A DNA stretch of 9,564 nucleotides from Syntrophomonadaceae bacterium. Its GTDB lineage: Bacteria > Bacillota > Syntrophomonadia > Syntrophomonadales > Syntrophomonadaceae. This document shows positions 1 to 6,678 of this stretch, in pieces. A model generated the notes under the pieces. It had not been told where the DNA came from. It worked only from the letters and a program-made list of their open reading frames with translations, and ran no database searches. Both the position numbers and the translations under genes were made by a program. Within the stretch, counting starts at the first letter, position 1; every line of letters starts with the position of its first letter. The stretch is from assembly GCA_012798055.1 (NCBI GenBank), contig JAAZOA010000310.1, positions 1 to 9,564 of the forward strand, in the 5' to 3' direction.

Positions 1-586
1 CCTTGGTGATCAAAAAAGCAGCTACAGCAGCAATAGCCAGGAAAATCAGCAGACCAGGCAGTTTCCCCGCGGCTTGGATCATGGCTTCGACACTTACATT
101 GAGCACCTTCTGCAGTAATTCCAGCCCGGTTTGCAGGTTATCCTGCAAGGCTGTCTGGACCTGGGGAGGTAAATTTAGTTGCAGGTAGAATAACTTGATG
201 TCACTGACTGAAATCATGACCTGTCCAATGATCCGGTCGGTATAGGCCAAAGCCAGCCAATAGAGTGAGGACATCTCCTTGATAATTACAGTCACCGCTG
301 CCACCACTACCAGCACGAAACCGGTGATAACAAGCAACAAACTCACCAAAACCGCCCATACCCTCTTAAGCCTGGCATGCTTTTCGAAAACATCCACCAA
401 CGGTTCGATCAGGAGAGCCAGGAGGACGGCGAAAACAAAAGGCAAGATTATGCCCGGCAGACGGCTTGCCAGTATCCCTACCATGGGTAATAAATAGGTG
501 AAAACCAGGTAAACGGTTGCTAGCATCATGAAATATAGGGCCCACTTCACCAGCCTCTTGAGGTTTAACTGCAATTCGGGATCCAT
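1..586 (-). CDS. ytvI: YtvI-like sporulation integral membrane protein, AI-2E transporter family (5' part, runs off the window)
   Basis: The first 195 codons of a polytopic membrane protein, open to the window edge. The ATG at 586 follows a good ribosome binding site (GAGGTGG, 592-598) with 5 bases of spacing. The protein begins MDPELQLNLKRLVKW. It shows hydrophobic segments at about residues 13-35, 44-64, 75-102 and 176-194, with an amphipathic, mostly soluble stretch at about 103-172 between the third and fourth. That layout (two or three N-terminal helices, an extracytoplasmic-type segment, then more helices) is typical of the AI-2E/PerM/YtvI family, whose members are about 350 residues. 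YtvI proteins occur in endospore formers; their exact function is poorly defined. The gene starts 66 bases after cdsA on the same strand and is probably co-transcribed with it. The family assignment is quite secure. The YtvI sub-assignment rests on recall of similar proteins and the Firmicute context, so it is an inference. Confidence 0.75.
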   Translation of the reverse strand, partial: MDPELQLNLKRLVKWALYFMMLATVYLVFTYLLPMVGILASRLPGIILPFVFAVLLALLIEPLVDVFEKHARLKRVWAVLVSLLLVITGFVLVVVAAVTVIIKEMSSLYWLALAYTDRIIGQVMISVSDIKLFYLQLNLPPQVQTALQDNLQTGLELLQKVLNVSVEAMIQAAGKLPGLLIFLAIAAVAAFLITK

Positions 587-591
587 ATTTT

Positions 592-651
592 CCACCTCGC
601 TTTTTGAAGCGTTGCATGACACCATGGGATCAGGTGGGGCTAGTCCACCTG
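592..651 (-). promoter_or_regulatory. cdsA-ytvI intergenic hairpin and ytvI ribosome binding site
   Basis: Two bases after the cdsA stop codon the transcript can fold a perfect 7-bp hairpin: CAGGTGG (645-651) pairs with CCACCTG (631-637) around a 7-base loop. No T-run follows, so it is not a classical terminator. A second small hairpin (CGCTT/AAGCG, 598-611) abuts the ytvI ribosome binding site GAGGTGG (592-598). The same CCACCT arm of the first hairpin is complementary to AGGTGG in that binding site, so two mutually exclusive pairings are possible. The repeats are seen directly; any regulatory role is an inference. Confidence 0.4.
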
Positions 652-652
652 T

Positions 653-1444
653 TTAACCCTGGCCCAGCAGCTTCAATCCATAATACATAACCGGGAGGAC
701 CAGCATGAGACTGTCGAAGCGGTCCAGGACTCCCCCGTGTCCCGGTAAAATGCGGCCGGCATCCTTGACCCCAGCCCATCTCTTAATCGAAGACTCCCAG
801 AGGTCACCGATTTGGGCAGCCAGGCTGGCGACAAAACCTATCAATGCTGCTTGCCACCAGACTAAGGCCAACTGGCTCAACGCCAATCCGAACAGCATTG
901 CCGTGGATATGCTGAAAATTACTGCTCCCAAAGCCCCCTCCCAGGTTTTGGACGGGCTCAGAGCAGGAGCCAGCTTGTTTCTGCCCCATAAACGGCCAAA
1001 TGCATACCCCCCCACATCACTGCTCCAGGTCAATAGCAGGGCCAGCAAAAGGTAGAGCCATGGTTGACCTGCTTCTCGCATGATAAGCGCAAAACTTAAA
1101 GTAAATCCGCAATATATGGCTCCGGCAAGGCTGAGGGCAAAATCATCCAGTTGCAGGTCCGGATATCGCAGCAGCAAAGCCACTATCAGCACGAATAGCC
1201 CCAGGCCCAAGGTCGATTTCAGGTCCTCAGTCCATAACGGCCCCAGGAGCAGCAGGTAGGTAAGCAAATAAGCGGGTAAATACAATACATGACCAACTTT
1301 GAAGCGGACCATACTCAAGTATTCCCCAAGAGCCACTGTGACCAGCAAAAAGACCAACAGCTGCCAGACCAGCCCCCCCAGGTAGAGGGCTGACAGAAGT
1401 ATGGGAATACCCACCAGTGCTGTGAATATCCTGGTTTTTAGCAT
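653..1444 (-). CDS. cdsA: Phosphatidate cytidylyltransferase (CDP-diacylglycerol synthase)
   Basis: Transfers CMP from CTP to phosphatidic acid, giving CDP-diacylglycerol, the precursor of all major bacterial phospholipids; it acts in the cytoplasmic membrane. The 263-residue product is hydrophobic almost throughout, with about seven or eight membrane segments, and has the usual family length. The diagnostic C-terminal CDS signature is complete at residues 218-244: SSIKR, then KD (227-228), LPGHGG (233-238) and DRFD (241-244). The family's conserved polar segment is also present (SDVGGYAFGR, 142-151, then SPSKTWEG, 163-170). The ATG start has GGGGGAG three bases upstream, a short spacing. It lies 19 bases after uppS. 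In many Firmicutes the next gene is dxr, but here it is a ytvI-like gene. Identification is firm. Confidence 0.97.
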   Translation of the reverse strand: MLKTRIFTALVGIPILLSALYLGGLVWQLLVFLLVTVALGEYLSMVRFKVGHVLYLPAYLLTYLLLLGPLWTEDLKSTLGLGLFVLIVALLLRYPDLQLDDFALSLAGAIYCGFTLSFALIMREAGQPWLYLLLALLLTWSSDVGGYAFGRLWGRNKLAPALSPSKTWEGALGAVIFSISTAMLFGLALSQLALVWWQAALIGFVASLAAQIGDLWESSIKRWAGVKDAGRILPGHGGVLDRFDSLMLVLPVMYYGLKLLGQG

Positions 1445-1463
1445 AGACTCCCCCGATTAATGT

Positions 1464-2210
1464 TCATTTGCTTAAACCTCCGAAACGCCGCTCCCGGTTC
1501 TGATAATCCAGGAGCGATTTGATCAGATCTTCACGGGTGAAGTCAGGCCACAAGGTTGGCGTAACTGCTATCTCGCTGTAAGCAATCTGCCATAACATGA
1601 AATTGCTGATCCGCATCTCTCCGGCAGTGCGAATCAACAGGTCGGGATCAGGTATATTGTGGGTATAAAGCATGGCAGAAAAACTAGCCTCATCAATTTG
1701 CTCGGGTTCCAACTGCCCGGCTTGGATTTTTTCCACGACGCATTTGACTGTGTCGATAATTTCCTTCCGGGAACCGTAATTAAGGGCGATGGTGAAGACC
1801 AATCCGCTGTTGTGGCGGGTCATTTCCAGGGCCTGGTCGATTTCAACCTGGCATTGCCTGGGAATGACTGTGTAGTCACCGATGATGTTGATTCGCACAT
1901 TGTGGTCATGTAATTCCTGCAGTTCCTTGTGCAGGAATTCCACCAGCAGGTTCATGAGATAGTCGACTTCCGTTATCGGACGCTTCCAATTTTCGGTGGA
2001 GAAAGCGAATACGCTAAGATAAGGGATATGCAATTCGTCACAAGCCTTGACGACCTTTTTCAGAGCTGCCATTCCAGCTCTGTGGCCCATGGTCCTGGGC
2101 AGCAATTTTTTTTGCGCCCATCGACCGTTCCCATCCATGATAATCGCTACATGCCTGGGCATACGGCTGGGATCCAACTGGTCCGCCGTCCAACTTTTCT
2201 GCTTCGCCAC
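1464..2210 (-). CDS. uppS: Undecaprenyl diphosphate synthase (cis-prenyltransferase)
   Basis: Condenses isopentenyl diphosphate with farnesyl diphosphate in cis to make the C55 undecaprenyl diphosphate carrier used for peptidoglycan and other wall polymers. The 248-residue product has the full family pattern: HVAIIMDGNGRWA with the Mg/diphosphate-binding Asp26, HRAG (43-46), FAFSTENW (68-75), NYGSRKEI (144-151), the substrate-binding stretch DLLIRTAGEMRISNF (190-204), then LWQ and YSE, and RRFGGL near the end. The RTAGEM form differs slightly from the commoner RTSGEQ, a tolerated variation. Translation most likely begins at GTG (2208-2210), preceded by GGAG and AAGG within 5-15 bases. The next in-frame ATG (M17) lies only three residues before the conserved block and has no clear ribosome binding site. 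It sits between frr and cdsA, the common Gram-positive arrangement, and is separated from frr by a terminator-like hairpin. Confidence 0.97.
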   Translation of the reverse strand: MAKQKSWTADQLDPSRMPRHVAIIMDGNGRWAQKKLLPRTMGHRAGMAALKKVVKACDELHIPYLSVFAFSTENWKRPITEVDYLMNLLVEFLHKELQELHDHNVRINIIGDYTVIPRQCQVEIDQALEMTRHNSGLVFTIALNYGSRKEIIDTVKCVVEKIQAGQLEPEQIDEASFSAMLYTHNIPDPDLLIRTAGEMRISNFMLWQIAYSEIAVTPTLWPDFTREDLIKSLLDYQNRERRFGGLSK

Positions 2211-2230
2211 TTTTTACCTTCTCCAGCTAC

Positions 2231-2257
2231 AATTAATAAAACCCCCATTAAAGGGGG
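2231..2257 (-). terminator. Rho-independent terminator or attenuator between frr and uppS
   Basis: On the minus strand CCCCC (2253-2257), a 6-base loop TTTAAT and GGGGG (2242-2246) form a 5-bp all-GC hairpin. It is followed at once by TTTT and then ATTAATT (2231-2241). The stem is short but very strong, and the T-run sits where intrinsic terminators need it. It lies 20 bases upstream of the uppS start, so it may end or attenuate the rpsB-frr transcript before the lipid genes. I saw no convincing separate promoter for uppS in the 105-base gap, so partial read-through is the likelier reading. Confidence 0.6.
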
Positions 2258-2281
2258 CGTGTTATTGCAAATATGACAGCT

Positions 2282-2320
2282 TATAGGCACCTGCGGCCTT
2301 GATGAACCGCACAACCTATA
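2282..2320 (-). repeat. Imperfect inverted repeat overlapping the frr stop codon
   Basis: TATAGG (2282-2287) pairs with CCTATA (2315-2320), and TGCGG (2292-2296) pairs with CCGCA (2307-2311). The result is an 11-bp stem with a 4/3 internal loop and a 10-base apical loop. The frr stop codon TAG (2316-2318) is part of the outer stem. No T-run follows on the minus strand, so it is not itself a terminator. It could protect or process the frr 3' end; that is an inference. Confidence 0.45.
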
Positions 2321-2873
2321 CTTCCATGATCTCTTTCTCTTTCATTTGCAATATCTGGTCGATGTCCTTTATATATTTATCGGTGACTTTCTGAATTTCG
2401 TCAAGTCCCTTTTTACTGGCATCTTCCGATATCATCTTATCCTTTTCACTGGCTTTGATCATCTCATTGGCTTCCCGGCGGATATTGCGTATGGCAACCT
2501 TGCCTTCTTCAGCGCGTTTCTTAACGACTTTGACCAGGTCCCTTCTCCGTTCCTCCGTCAGTTGCGGTACATTCAATCTGATCACGTTTCCATCGTTGCT
2601 CGGGGTAATTCCCAGATCTGATTTCATGATCGCTTTCTCAATTTCAGCTATGCTGCCCTTATCCCACGGGTTGATGACCAGCAGCCGCGCTTCCGGGACA
2701 TTTATGTTGGCCATCTGGTTCAAAGGTGTCTGCGCGCCATAATAATTGACCATGATTTTTTCGACCATGGCTGGGTTTGCCCTTCCTGCCCGCATACCCG
2801 CGAAATCGGAACTAAGATGCTCTATGGTTTTGTTCATCCTATTTTCGGCATCTTCCATGATCTCGTCAATCAT
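2316..2873 (-). CDS. frr: Ribosome recycling factor
   Basis: With EF-G, releases mRNA and splits the post-termination 70S complex after the stop codon is reached. The product is 185 residues, exactly the usual family length. Recognisable segments are the N-terminal helix of the three-helix bundle with MRAGRANP (27-34), the beta-rich domain II (about 32-104, including INVPEARLLVINPWD and SDLGITPSNDGNVIRL), and the long charged helices of domain I (LTEERRRDLVKVVKKRAEEGKVAIRNIRR and onward). The ATG at 2873 lies 4 bases after the pyrH stop. Its ribosome binding site GGGAGG is built from the last two codons of pyrH, which suggests tight translational coupling. Identification is firm. Confidence 0.98.
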   Translation of the reverse strand: MIDEIMEDAENRMNKTIEHLSSDFAGMRAGRANPAMVEKIMVNYYGAQTPLNQMANINVPEARLLVINPWDKGSIAEIEKAIMKSDLGITPSNDGNVIRLNVPQLTEERRRDLVKVVKKRAEEGKVAIRNIRREANEMIKASEKDKMISEDASKKGLDEIQKVTDKYIKDIDQILQMKEKEIMEV

Positions 2874-2877
2874 CTTC

Positions 2878-3594
2878 TTACCTCCCTACATAGGTCCCGA
2901 TATTTTCTCCCATTACCGCACGCAATATGTTGCCTTCGGCAGTAAGATCAAAAACAATAATCGGTATATTGTTGTCCATGCACAGGGAAGCAGCCGTAGA
3001 ATCCATTACCCCCAGGCCTCTCTTGATAACATCGATATAGTCAAGATGGTCGAATTTGCGAGCATCTGGATTAATGGCTGGATCCGAGTCATAGACCCCA
3101 TCGACTTTTTTGGCCATCAGTATGACCTGGGCCTCTATTTCGGCCGAGCGCAAGGCCGCGGTGGTGTCAGTGGAAAAATAGGGATTTCCGGTGCCGGCGG
3201 CAAAAATTACTACCCGGCCCTTTTCCAGATGGCGAATAGCCCGCCTGCGGATGTATGGTTCAGCGACTTCCTTCATCTCAATGGCAGACATGACTCTTGT
3301 CACCATGCCTTCATTTTCAAGGGCATCCTGCAAAGCCAGTGAATTGATCACGGTGGCCAGCATTCCCATATAGTCAGCAGTAGCTCGGTCCATACCCTTA
3401 GCACTGCCGGAAACACCCCGCCAAATATTGCCTCCGCCCACTACGATCGCAACTTCCACACCGGTCCGGGCAACCTGTACAATCTGCCTGGCAATCGAAG
3501 TGATAACCTCCGGGTCGATCCCAAAACCCTTGTCTCCAGCCAAAGCTTCACCGCTGAGTTTCAAGATTACCCTGTTGTATTTGGGACTATTCAA
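2878..3594 (-). CDS. pyrH: Uridylate kinase (UMP kinase)
   Basis: Phosphorylates UMP to UDP in pyrimidine nucleotide synthesis; bacterial PyrH is a hexameric amino-acid-kinase-fold enzyme, typically regulated by GTP and UTP. Motifs, numbered from the start chosen here: KLSGEAL (12-18), GGGNIWRG (53-60), the DR pair (69-70), GTGNPYFSTDTTAALR (134-149) and DGVYDSDP (165-172). I chose TTG at 3592-3594, giving 238 residues. It has a perfect GGAGGT (3601-3606) six bases upstream, and the protein then begins just before the conserved KYNRVILKLSGEAL block, as in homologues. An in-frame ATG at 3636 would add 14 poorly conserved residues and has only a weak GGGTGAG upstream. The gene lies 54 bases after tsf and 4 bases before frr, the usual rpsB-tsf-pyrH-frr order. 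Confidence 0.97.
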   Translation of the reverse strand: MNSPKYNRVILKLSGEALAGDKGFGIDPEVITSIARQIVQVARTGVEVAIVVGGGNIWRGVSGSAKGMDRATADYMGMLATVINSLALQDALENEGMVTRVMSAIEMKEVAEPYIRRRAIRHLEKGRVVIFAAGTGNPYFSTDTTAALRSAEIEAQVILMAKKVDGVYDSDPAINPDARKFDHLDYIDVIKRGLGVMDSTAASLCMDNNIPIIVFDLTAEGNILRAVMGENIGTYVGR

Positions 3595-3648
3595 ACCATT
3601 ACCTCCGAACTCTGGCCCTATCAACAATGCGCTCACCCAAGCCCAGCT

Positions 3649-4299
3649 TTATCCCTTGACCTGAGCCATCACTTCCGCAGCAAAATCACCCTGGACTTTT
3701 TCGATCCCTTCACCGAGTTCAAAACGGGCGAACCTTCGGACATTGATGTTTTCGCCGATTTTAGCCACATGTTCATGAATCAGCTGCTGCACGGTTTTGT
3801 CCGGGTCCTTGATATAAGGCTGCTCAAGCAGGCAATGTTCCTTGAAATATTTCTCGATCCGACCATCTACCATCTTTTCGATTACTTTTTCCGGCTTGCC
3901 TTCTTCCAGGGCCTGGGCTTTGAGGATCTCCCGCTCATGGTTCAGTACTTCTGCCGGCACCTGTTCACGGCTCACATAATCGGGATTGGAAGCTGCTATC
4001 TGCATGGCAATATCGTAGGCCAGCTGCCTGAATTCATCGGTATTGCCTACGAAATCGGTTTCGCAATTCACTTCCACTAAAATCCCGATTCGACCTTTGC
4101 CATGGATATAAGATATAACCACCCCTTCACTGGCTACGCGCCCCGCCTTCTTGGCGGCTTTAGCCAATCCCTTGGTGCGCAACTCATCTATGGCTTTTTC
4201 AATGTCCCCGCAGCAATCGACCAGGGCTTTCTTGCAGTCCATCATCCCGGCTCCGGTTCTTTCACGTAAATCCTTAACTAAGGCTGCTGTAATCTCCAC
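3649..4299 (-). CDS. tsf: Translation elongation factor Ts (short form)
   Basis: Guanine nucleotide exchange factor that releases GDP from EF-Tu. The 216-residue product has both family signatures: LRERTGAGMMDCKKAL (11-26) and EVNCETDFV (about 76-84). It also carries the C-terminal stretch ending in ARFELGEGIEK, FAAEVMAQVKG. It is shorter than the 280-290-residue EF-Ts of E. coli or B. subtilis. The missing part is the second half of the central core, as in the roughly 200-residue EF-Ts of Thermus and several Clostridia; this is a known natural form and not a deletion. The start is GTG (4297-4299) with GAGGAGGAT five bases upstream. It follows rpsB across a 90-base gap containing a terminator-like hairpin. 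Confidence 0.97.
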   Translation of the reverse strand: MEITAALVKDLRERTGAGMMDCKKALVDCCGDIEKAIDELRTKGLAKAAKKAGRVASEGVVISYIHGKGRIGILVEVNCETDFVGNTDEFRQLAYDIAMQIAASNPDYVSREQVPAEVLNHEREILKAQALEEGKPEKVIEKMVDGRIEKYFKEHCLLEQPYIKDPDKTVQQLIHEHVAKIGENINVRRFARFELGEGIEKVQGDFAAEVMAQVKG

Positions 4300-4343
4300 T
4301 GCTAATCCTCCTCAAATCATTGCATTAATGCTAACTTTACTCA

Positions 4344-4380
4344 TAAAAAAAGGGTGTCAAGGAAAACCTATGCACCCTTC
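4344..4380 (-). terminator. Intrinsic terminator/attenuator between rpsB and tsf
   Basis: AAGGGTG (4373-4379) pairs with CACCCTT (4350-4356). A small AGG/CCT helix capped by TTTT lies inside the loop, and a run of Ts (4345-4349) follows the hairpin. It starts about ten bases after the rpsB stop. An attenuator in the rpsB-tsf spacer is known from E. coli and would let the cell make more S2 message than EF-Ts message; whether it works that way here is an inference from the sequence. Confidence 0.7.
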
Positions 4381-4389
4381 TCATCAACC

Positions 4390-5088
4390 TTATCCCGCAA
4401 TCTGTTCTCCCTGTTTGCTTTCCAACACTGCGTCAGCTATTTTACTGGATATCAGCCTCACTGCCCGGATGGCATCATCATTGCCAGGAATAACATAGTC
4501 TATTTCATCCGGATCACAGTTGGTATCTACAATTGCTACTACCGGGATGCCCAATTTGCGAGCCTCGGCCACAGCTATTTTTTCCTTGCGCGGATCGACC
4601 ACAAACACCGCCCCTGGCAACTTGTCCATGTTCTTGATCCCACCCAGGAATCTTTCCAGTCTTTCCGCTTCATTTTTCAGCCGGGCTACTTCTTTCTTGC
4701 TGAGCAGGTCGAAGGTGCCATCAGCCTCCATTTTTTCCAGTTCTTTCAGGCGGCTGACCCTTTTGCGTATAGTTTTGTAGTTGGTCAACATTCCACCCAG
4801 CCAACGCTGGTTCACAAAATACATCTCGCAGCGCCGGGCTTCGTCTTTGATGGTCTCCTGAGCTTGTTTCTTGGTGCCTACGAACAGCACACCCTTGCCG
4901 TCGGCAACCACTTCCTTGACAAAAGCGTAGGCTTCGTCGAATTTTTTGACCGTCTGTTGCAGGTCAATGATGTAGATGCCGTTTCTTTCCATATAGATAT
5001 AACGGTCCATCTTGGGATTCCACCGCCTGGTCTGATGACCAAAGTGAACCCCGGCTTCCAGCAGTTGTTTCATGGTAATTACTGACAA
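4390..5088 (-). CDS. rpsB: 30S ribosomal protein S2
   Basis: Component of the 30S subunit, binding 16S rRNA near the head-body hinge and needed for S1 binding in many bacteria. The protein matches S2 along its length: MKQLLEAGVHFGHQTRRWNPKM near the N-terminus, YIYMERNGIYIIDLQQT, VLFVGTKKQAQE, the NQRWLGGMLTNYKTI block, the coiled-coil-like charged region (about 108-150), then GAVFVVDPRKEKIAVAEA and VAIVDTNCDPDEIDYVIPGNDDAIRA. I chose TTG at 5086-5088, giving 232 residues that begin SVITMKQLLEAG as in Bacillus S2. It has GGAGGT (5097-5102) eight bases upstream. A longer in-frame ATG at 5130 would put that binding site inside the gene and add an unrelated arginine-rich tail. The gene heads the translation block and has its own candidate promoter and leader. 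Confidence 0.97.
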   Translation of the reverse strand: MSVITMKQLLEAGVHFGHQTRRWNPKMDRYIYMERNGIYIIDLQQTVKKFDEAYAFVKEVVADGKGVLFVGTKKQAQETIKDEARRCEMYFVNQRWLGGMLTNYKTIRKRVSRLKELEKMEADGTFDLLSKKEVARLKNEAERLERFLGGIKNMDKLPGAVFVVDPRKEKIAVAEARKLGIPVVAIVDTNCDPDEIDYVIPGNDDAIRAVRLISSKIADAVLESKQGEQIAG

Positions 5089-5190
5089 TCGAGCACACCT
5101 CCGTATAGTTTTAATCCTCCGCCGCTTCATCTTTCCGGGAGACTCGCTTGGAGCACTTTCCCGATAATCAGCCAGCGTGTGAAATCATCA
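5089..5190 (-). promoter_or_regulatory. rpsB 5' leader with stem-loop
   Basis: About 100 transcribed bases precede the rpsB start. They include a hairpin with an outer stem CGGGA/TCCCG (5159-5163 with 5136-5140) and an inner stem GCTC/GAGT (5151-5154 with 5142-5145). A strong ribosome binding site GGAGGT lies at 5097-5102. Leaders of ribosomal protein genes often carry a binding site for the encoded protein. S2 autoregulation is documented in gammaproteobacteria, but I cannot match this sequence to a known motif, so autoregulation is only a possibility. Confidence 0.35.
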
Positions 5191-5196
5191 TTCTGT

Positions 5197-5226
5197 AATA
5201 TATCACAACACGTCAAGCTTTGGCAA
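5197..5226 (-). promoter_or_regulatory. Candidate sigma-A type promoter for the rpsB operon
   Basis: On the minus strand a -35 box TTGCCA (5221-5226) is followed after 18 bases by a -10 box TATATT (5197-5202). The -10 has an extended TG element one base upstream (TGATATATT). Each hexamer matches the consensus at five of six positions. It lies in the hslU-rpsB gap and would start transcription near base 5190, just over 100 bases upstream of rpsB. No clear terminator follows hslU, so read-through from the hslVU transcript is also possible. Confidence 0.55.
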
Positions 5227-5264
5227 GGCAAGTAATCCCGTTTTCAACCGGCTTTGATTCTGGT

Positions 5265-6662
5265 CTATAGTATATACCGGCTCAAATCCTCATCCTTGAT
5301 TATCGGGTCAAGCCTGGCGGCCACATAGCTCTGATCGATGCTGATCACCGACTCCTGCTGAGGCGCGTCAAACAGCAGGTCTTCCAGTACTTTCTCCATT
5401 ATCGTGTACAGCCTCCTGGCACCTATGTTTTCCGTGCGCGCATTGACTTCATAGGCGATTTCGGCGATATAATCGATGGCTGCGGGCGTGAAATCGAGCT
5501 TTATCCTGTCGGTAGCCAAGAGGGCCGTATACTGTTTCAGTAGAGAATTATGGGGCTCGGTCAAAATCCGGACCAGGTCGTCTTTTTTCAGGCTCTCCAG
5601 TTCCACCCTGATGGGGAAGCGTCCCTGCAATTCGGGTATCAGGTCAGAGGGCTTGCTGACATGGAATGCCCCGGCAGCAATGAACAGAATATGGTCGGTC
5701 TTAACTGGTCCGTACTTGGTGACTACTGTAGATCCTTCCACGATCGGCAGAATATCCCGCTGAACTCCCCCGCGGGATACATCGGGGCCATGACCTCCAT
5801 CTCGACCGGCTATCTTGTCGATTTCATCAAGGAATACCAGCCCATCCTCTTCTACCCTGCGAATAGCCTCGCGATGGGCTTCATCGCTGTCAATGAGTTT
5901 ATTGGCTTCCTCATTGGTCAGGATACGCCTGGCTTCCTGAACGGTGGTCTTGCGCTTCTTGGTGTTCTTGGGGATCAATGCGCCCAGGCTGTCCTGCAGG
6001 TTGATGCCCATATCTTCAACTCCGGCAGCCGAGATAATCTCCAGGAAAGAATTATTCTTCTCTTCCACTTCAATCTCGACGATTTCTTCCTCTAATTCCT
6101 GCCGGGCCAGTTTGGTCCTGATTATCTCTCTTTGTTGCCGGGCCGTCTGCAAATCGGAGCGGTAGTCATCGTCTTCAGCCGGCCTCGCTGGTGTCTGTCC
6201 CATGAACAACTCCCAGGGATTTTTCAGTTGTCGCCCCGGGCGGCTGGGGAGCGGAGCCAGGTAATCAAGAAGCCTCTCTTCAGCCAGCTGGGCGGCCTTC
6301 TCTTCCACCTCTTCCATTTTCTCCTGCCTTACCATGCGCATGGCTGTTTGCACCAGATCCCTGATCATAGAATCCACATCCCGCCCGACATAACCGACTT
6401 CGGTAAACTTGCTGGCTTCAACCTTGATAAAAGGTGCCCGCACCATTTTAGCCAGCCGTCTGGCGATCTCGGTCTTACCGACTCCGGTAGAACCTATCAT
6501 GATTATGTTCTTGGGGTAGATTTCCTCGCTCAAGTCCGGAGGCAGGAGTTTGCGGCGATAGCGGTTGCGCAAGGCTATGGCTACTGCTTTTTTAGCTTCT
6601 CTTTGCCCGATTATATATTTGTCAAGTTCCAGAACGATCTCTTTAGGTGTCAGGTCGTGCAT
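5265..6662 (-). CDS. hslU: HslU (ClpY), ATPase subunit of the HslUV protease
   Basis: AAA+ unfoldase that forms a hexamer, unfolds substrates with ATP and threads them into HslV. From the ATG at 6662 the product is 465 residues, the usual length. Visible features: the IIGQ sensor segment (17-20), Walker A GSTGVGKT (57-64), the substrate-gripping pore loop GYVG (90-93), a charged HslU-specific I domain (about 95-225), Walker B LVFLDEID (275-282), the arginine-finger region GRFPIRVEL (347-355), sensor II GARRL (414-418) and the C-terminal tail DLSRYIL that docks into HslV. I chose this ATG because GAGGAAGG lies about ten bases upstream and the protein then begins MHDLTPKEIVLELD as in homologues. 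The in-frame ATG at 6713 would overlap hslV by 35 bases. It lies 16 bases after hslV. Confidence 0.97.
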   Translation of the reverse strand: MHDLTPKEIVLELDKYIIGQREAKKAVAIALRNRYRRKLLPPDLSEEIYPKNIIMIGSTGVGKTEIARRLAKMVRAPFIKVEASKFTEVGYVGRDVDSMIRDLVQTAMRMVRQEKMEEVEEKAAQLAEERLLDYLAPLPSRPGRQLKNPWELFMGQTPARPAEDDDYRSDLQTARQQREIIRTKLARQELEEEIVEIEVEEKNNSFLEIISAAGVEDMGINLQDSLGALIPKNTKKRKTTVQEARRILTNEEANKLIDSDEAHREAIRRVEEDGLVFLDEIDKIAGRDGGHGPDVSRGGVQRDILPIVEGSTVVTKYGPVKTDHILFIAAGAFHVSKPSDLIPELQGRFPIRVELESLKKDDLVRILTEPHNSLLKQYTALLATDRIKLDFTPAAIDYIAEIAYEVNARTENIGARRLYTIMEKVLEDLLFDAPQQESVISIDQSYVAARLDPIIKDEDLSRYIL

Positions 6663-6678
6663 CTCTTCTATTCCTTCC

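Noticed and set aside
366..617. Minus-strand frame of 83 codons near the left end
   Set aside because: It lies in a different frame over the start of the ytvI-like gene, which has a better ribosome binding site and clear membrane segments.
2746..3342. Plus-strand reading frame of 198 codons
   Set aside because: It spans the antisense of the frr-pyrH junction; both minus-strand genes are certain and nothing supports a plus-strand product.
4354..5085. Long plus-strand reading frame of 243 codons
   Set aside because: It is exactly antisense to rpsB, has no recognisable domain or ribosome binding site, and its composition follows from the codon pattern of S2.
5227..5264. Possible terminator just after hslU
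   Set aside because: The best hairpin there has a bulge and a 3-base loop and is not followed by a T-run, so I did not call it.
5550..6095. Plus-strand reading frame of 181 codons, and another at 6132-6704
   Set aside because: Both are antisense to hslU and look like shadows of its conserved coding sequence, with no family resemblance.
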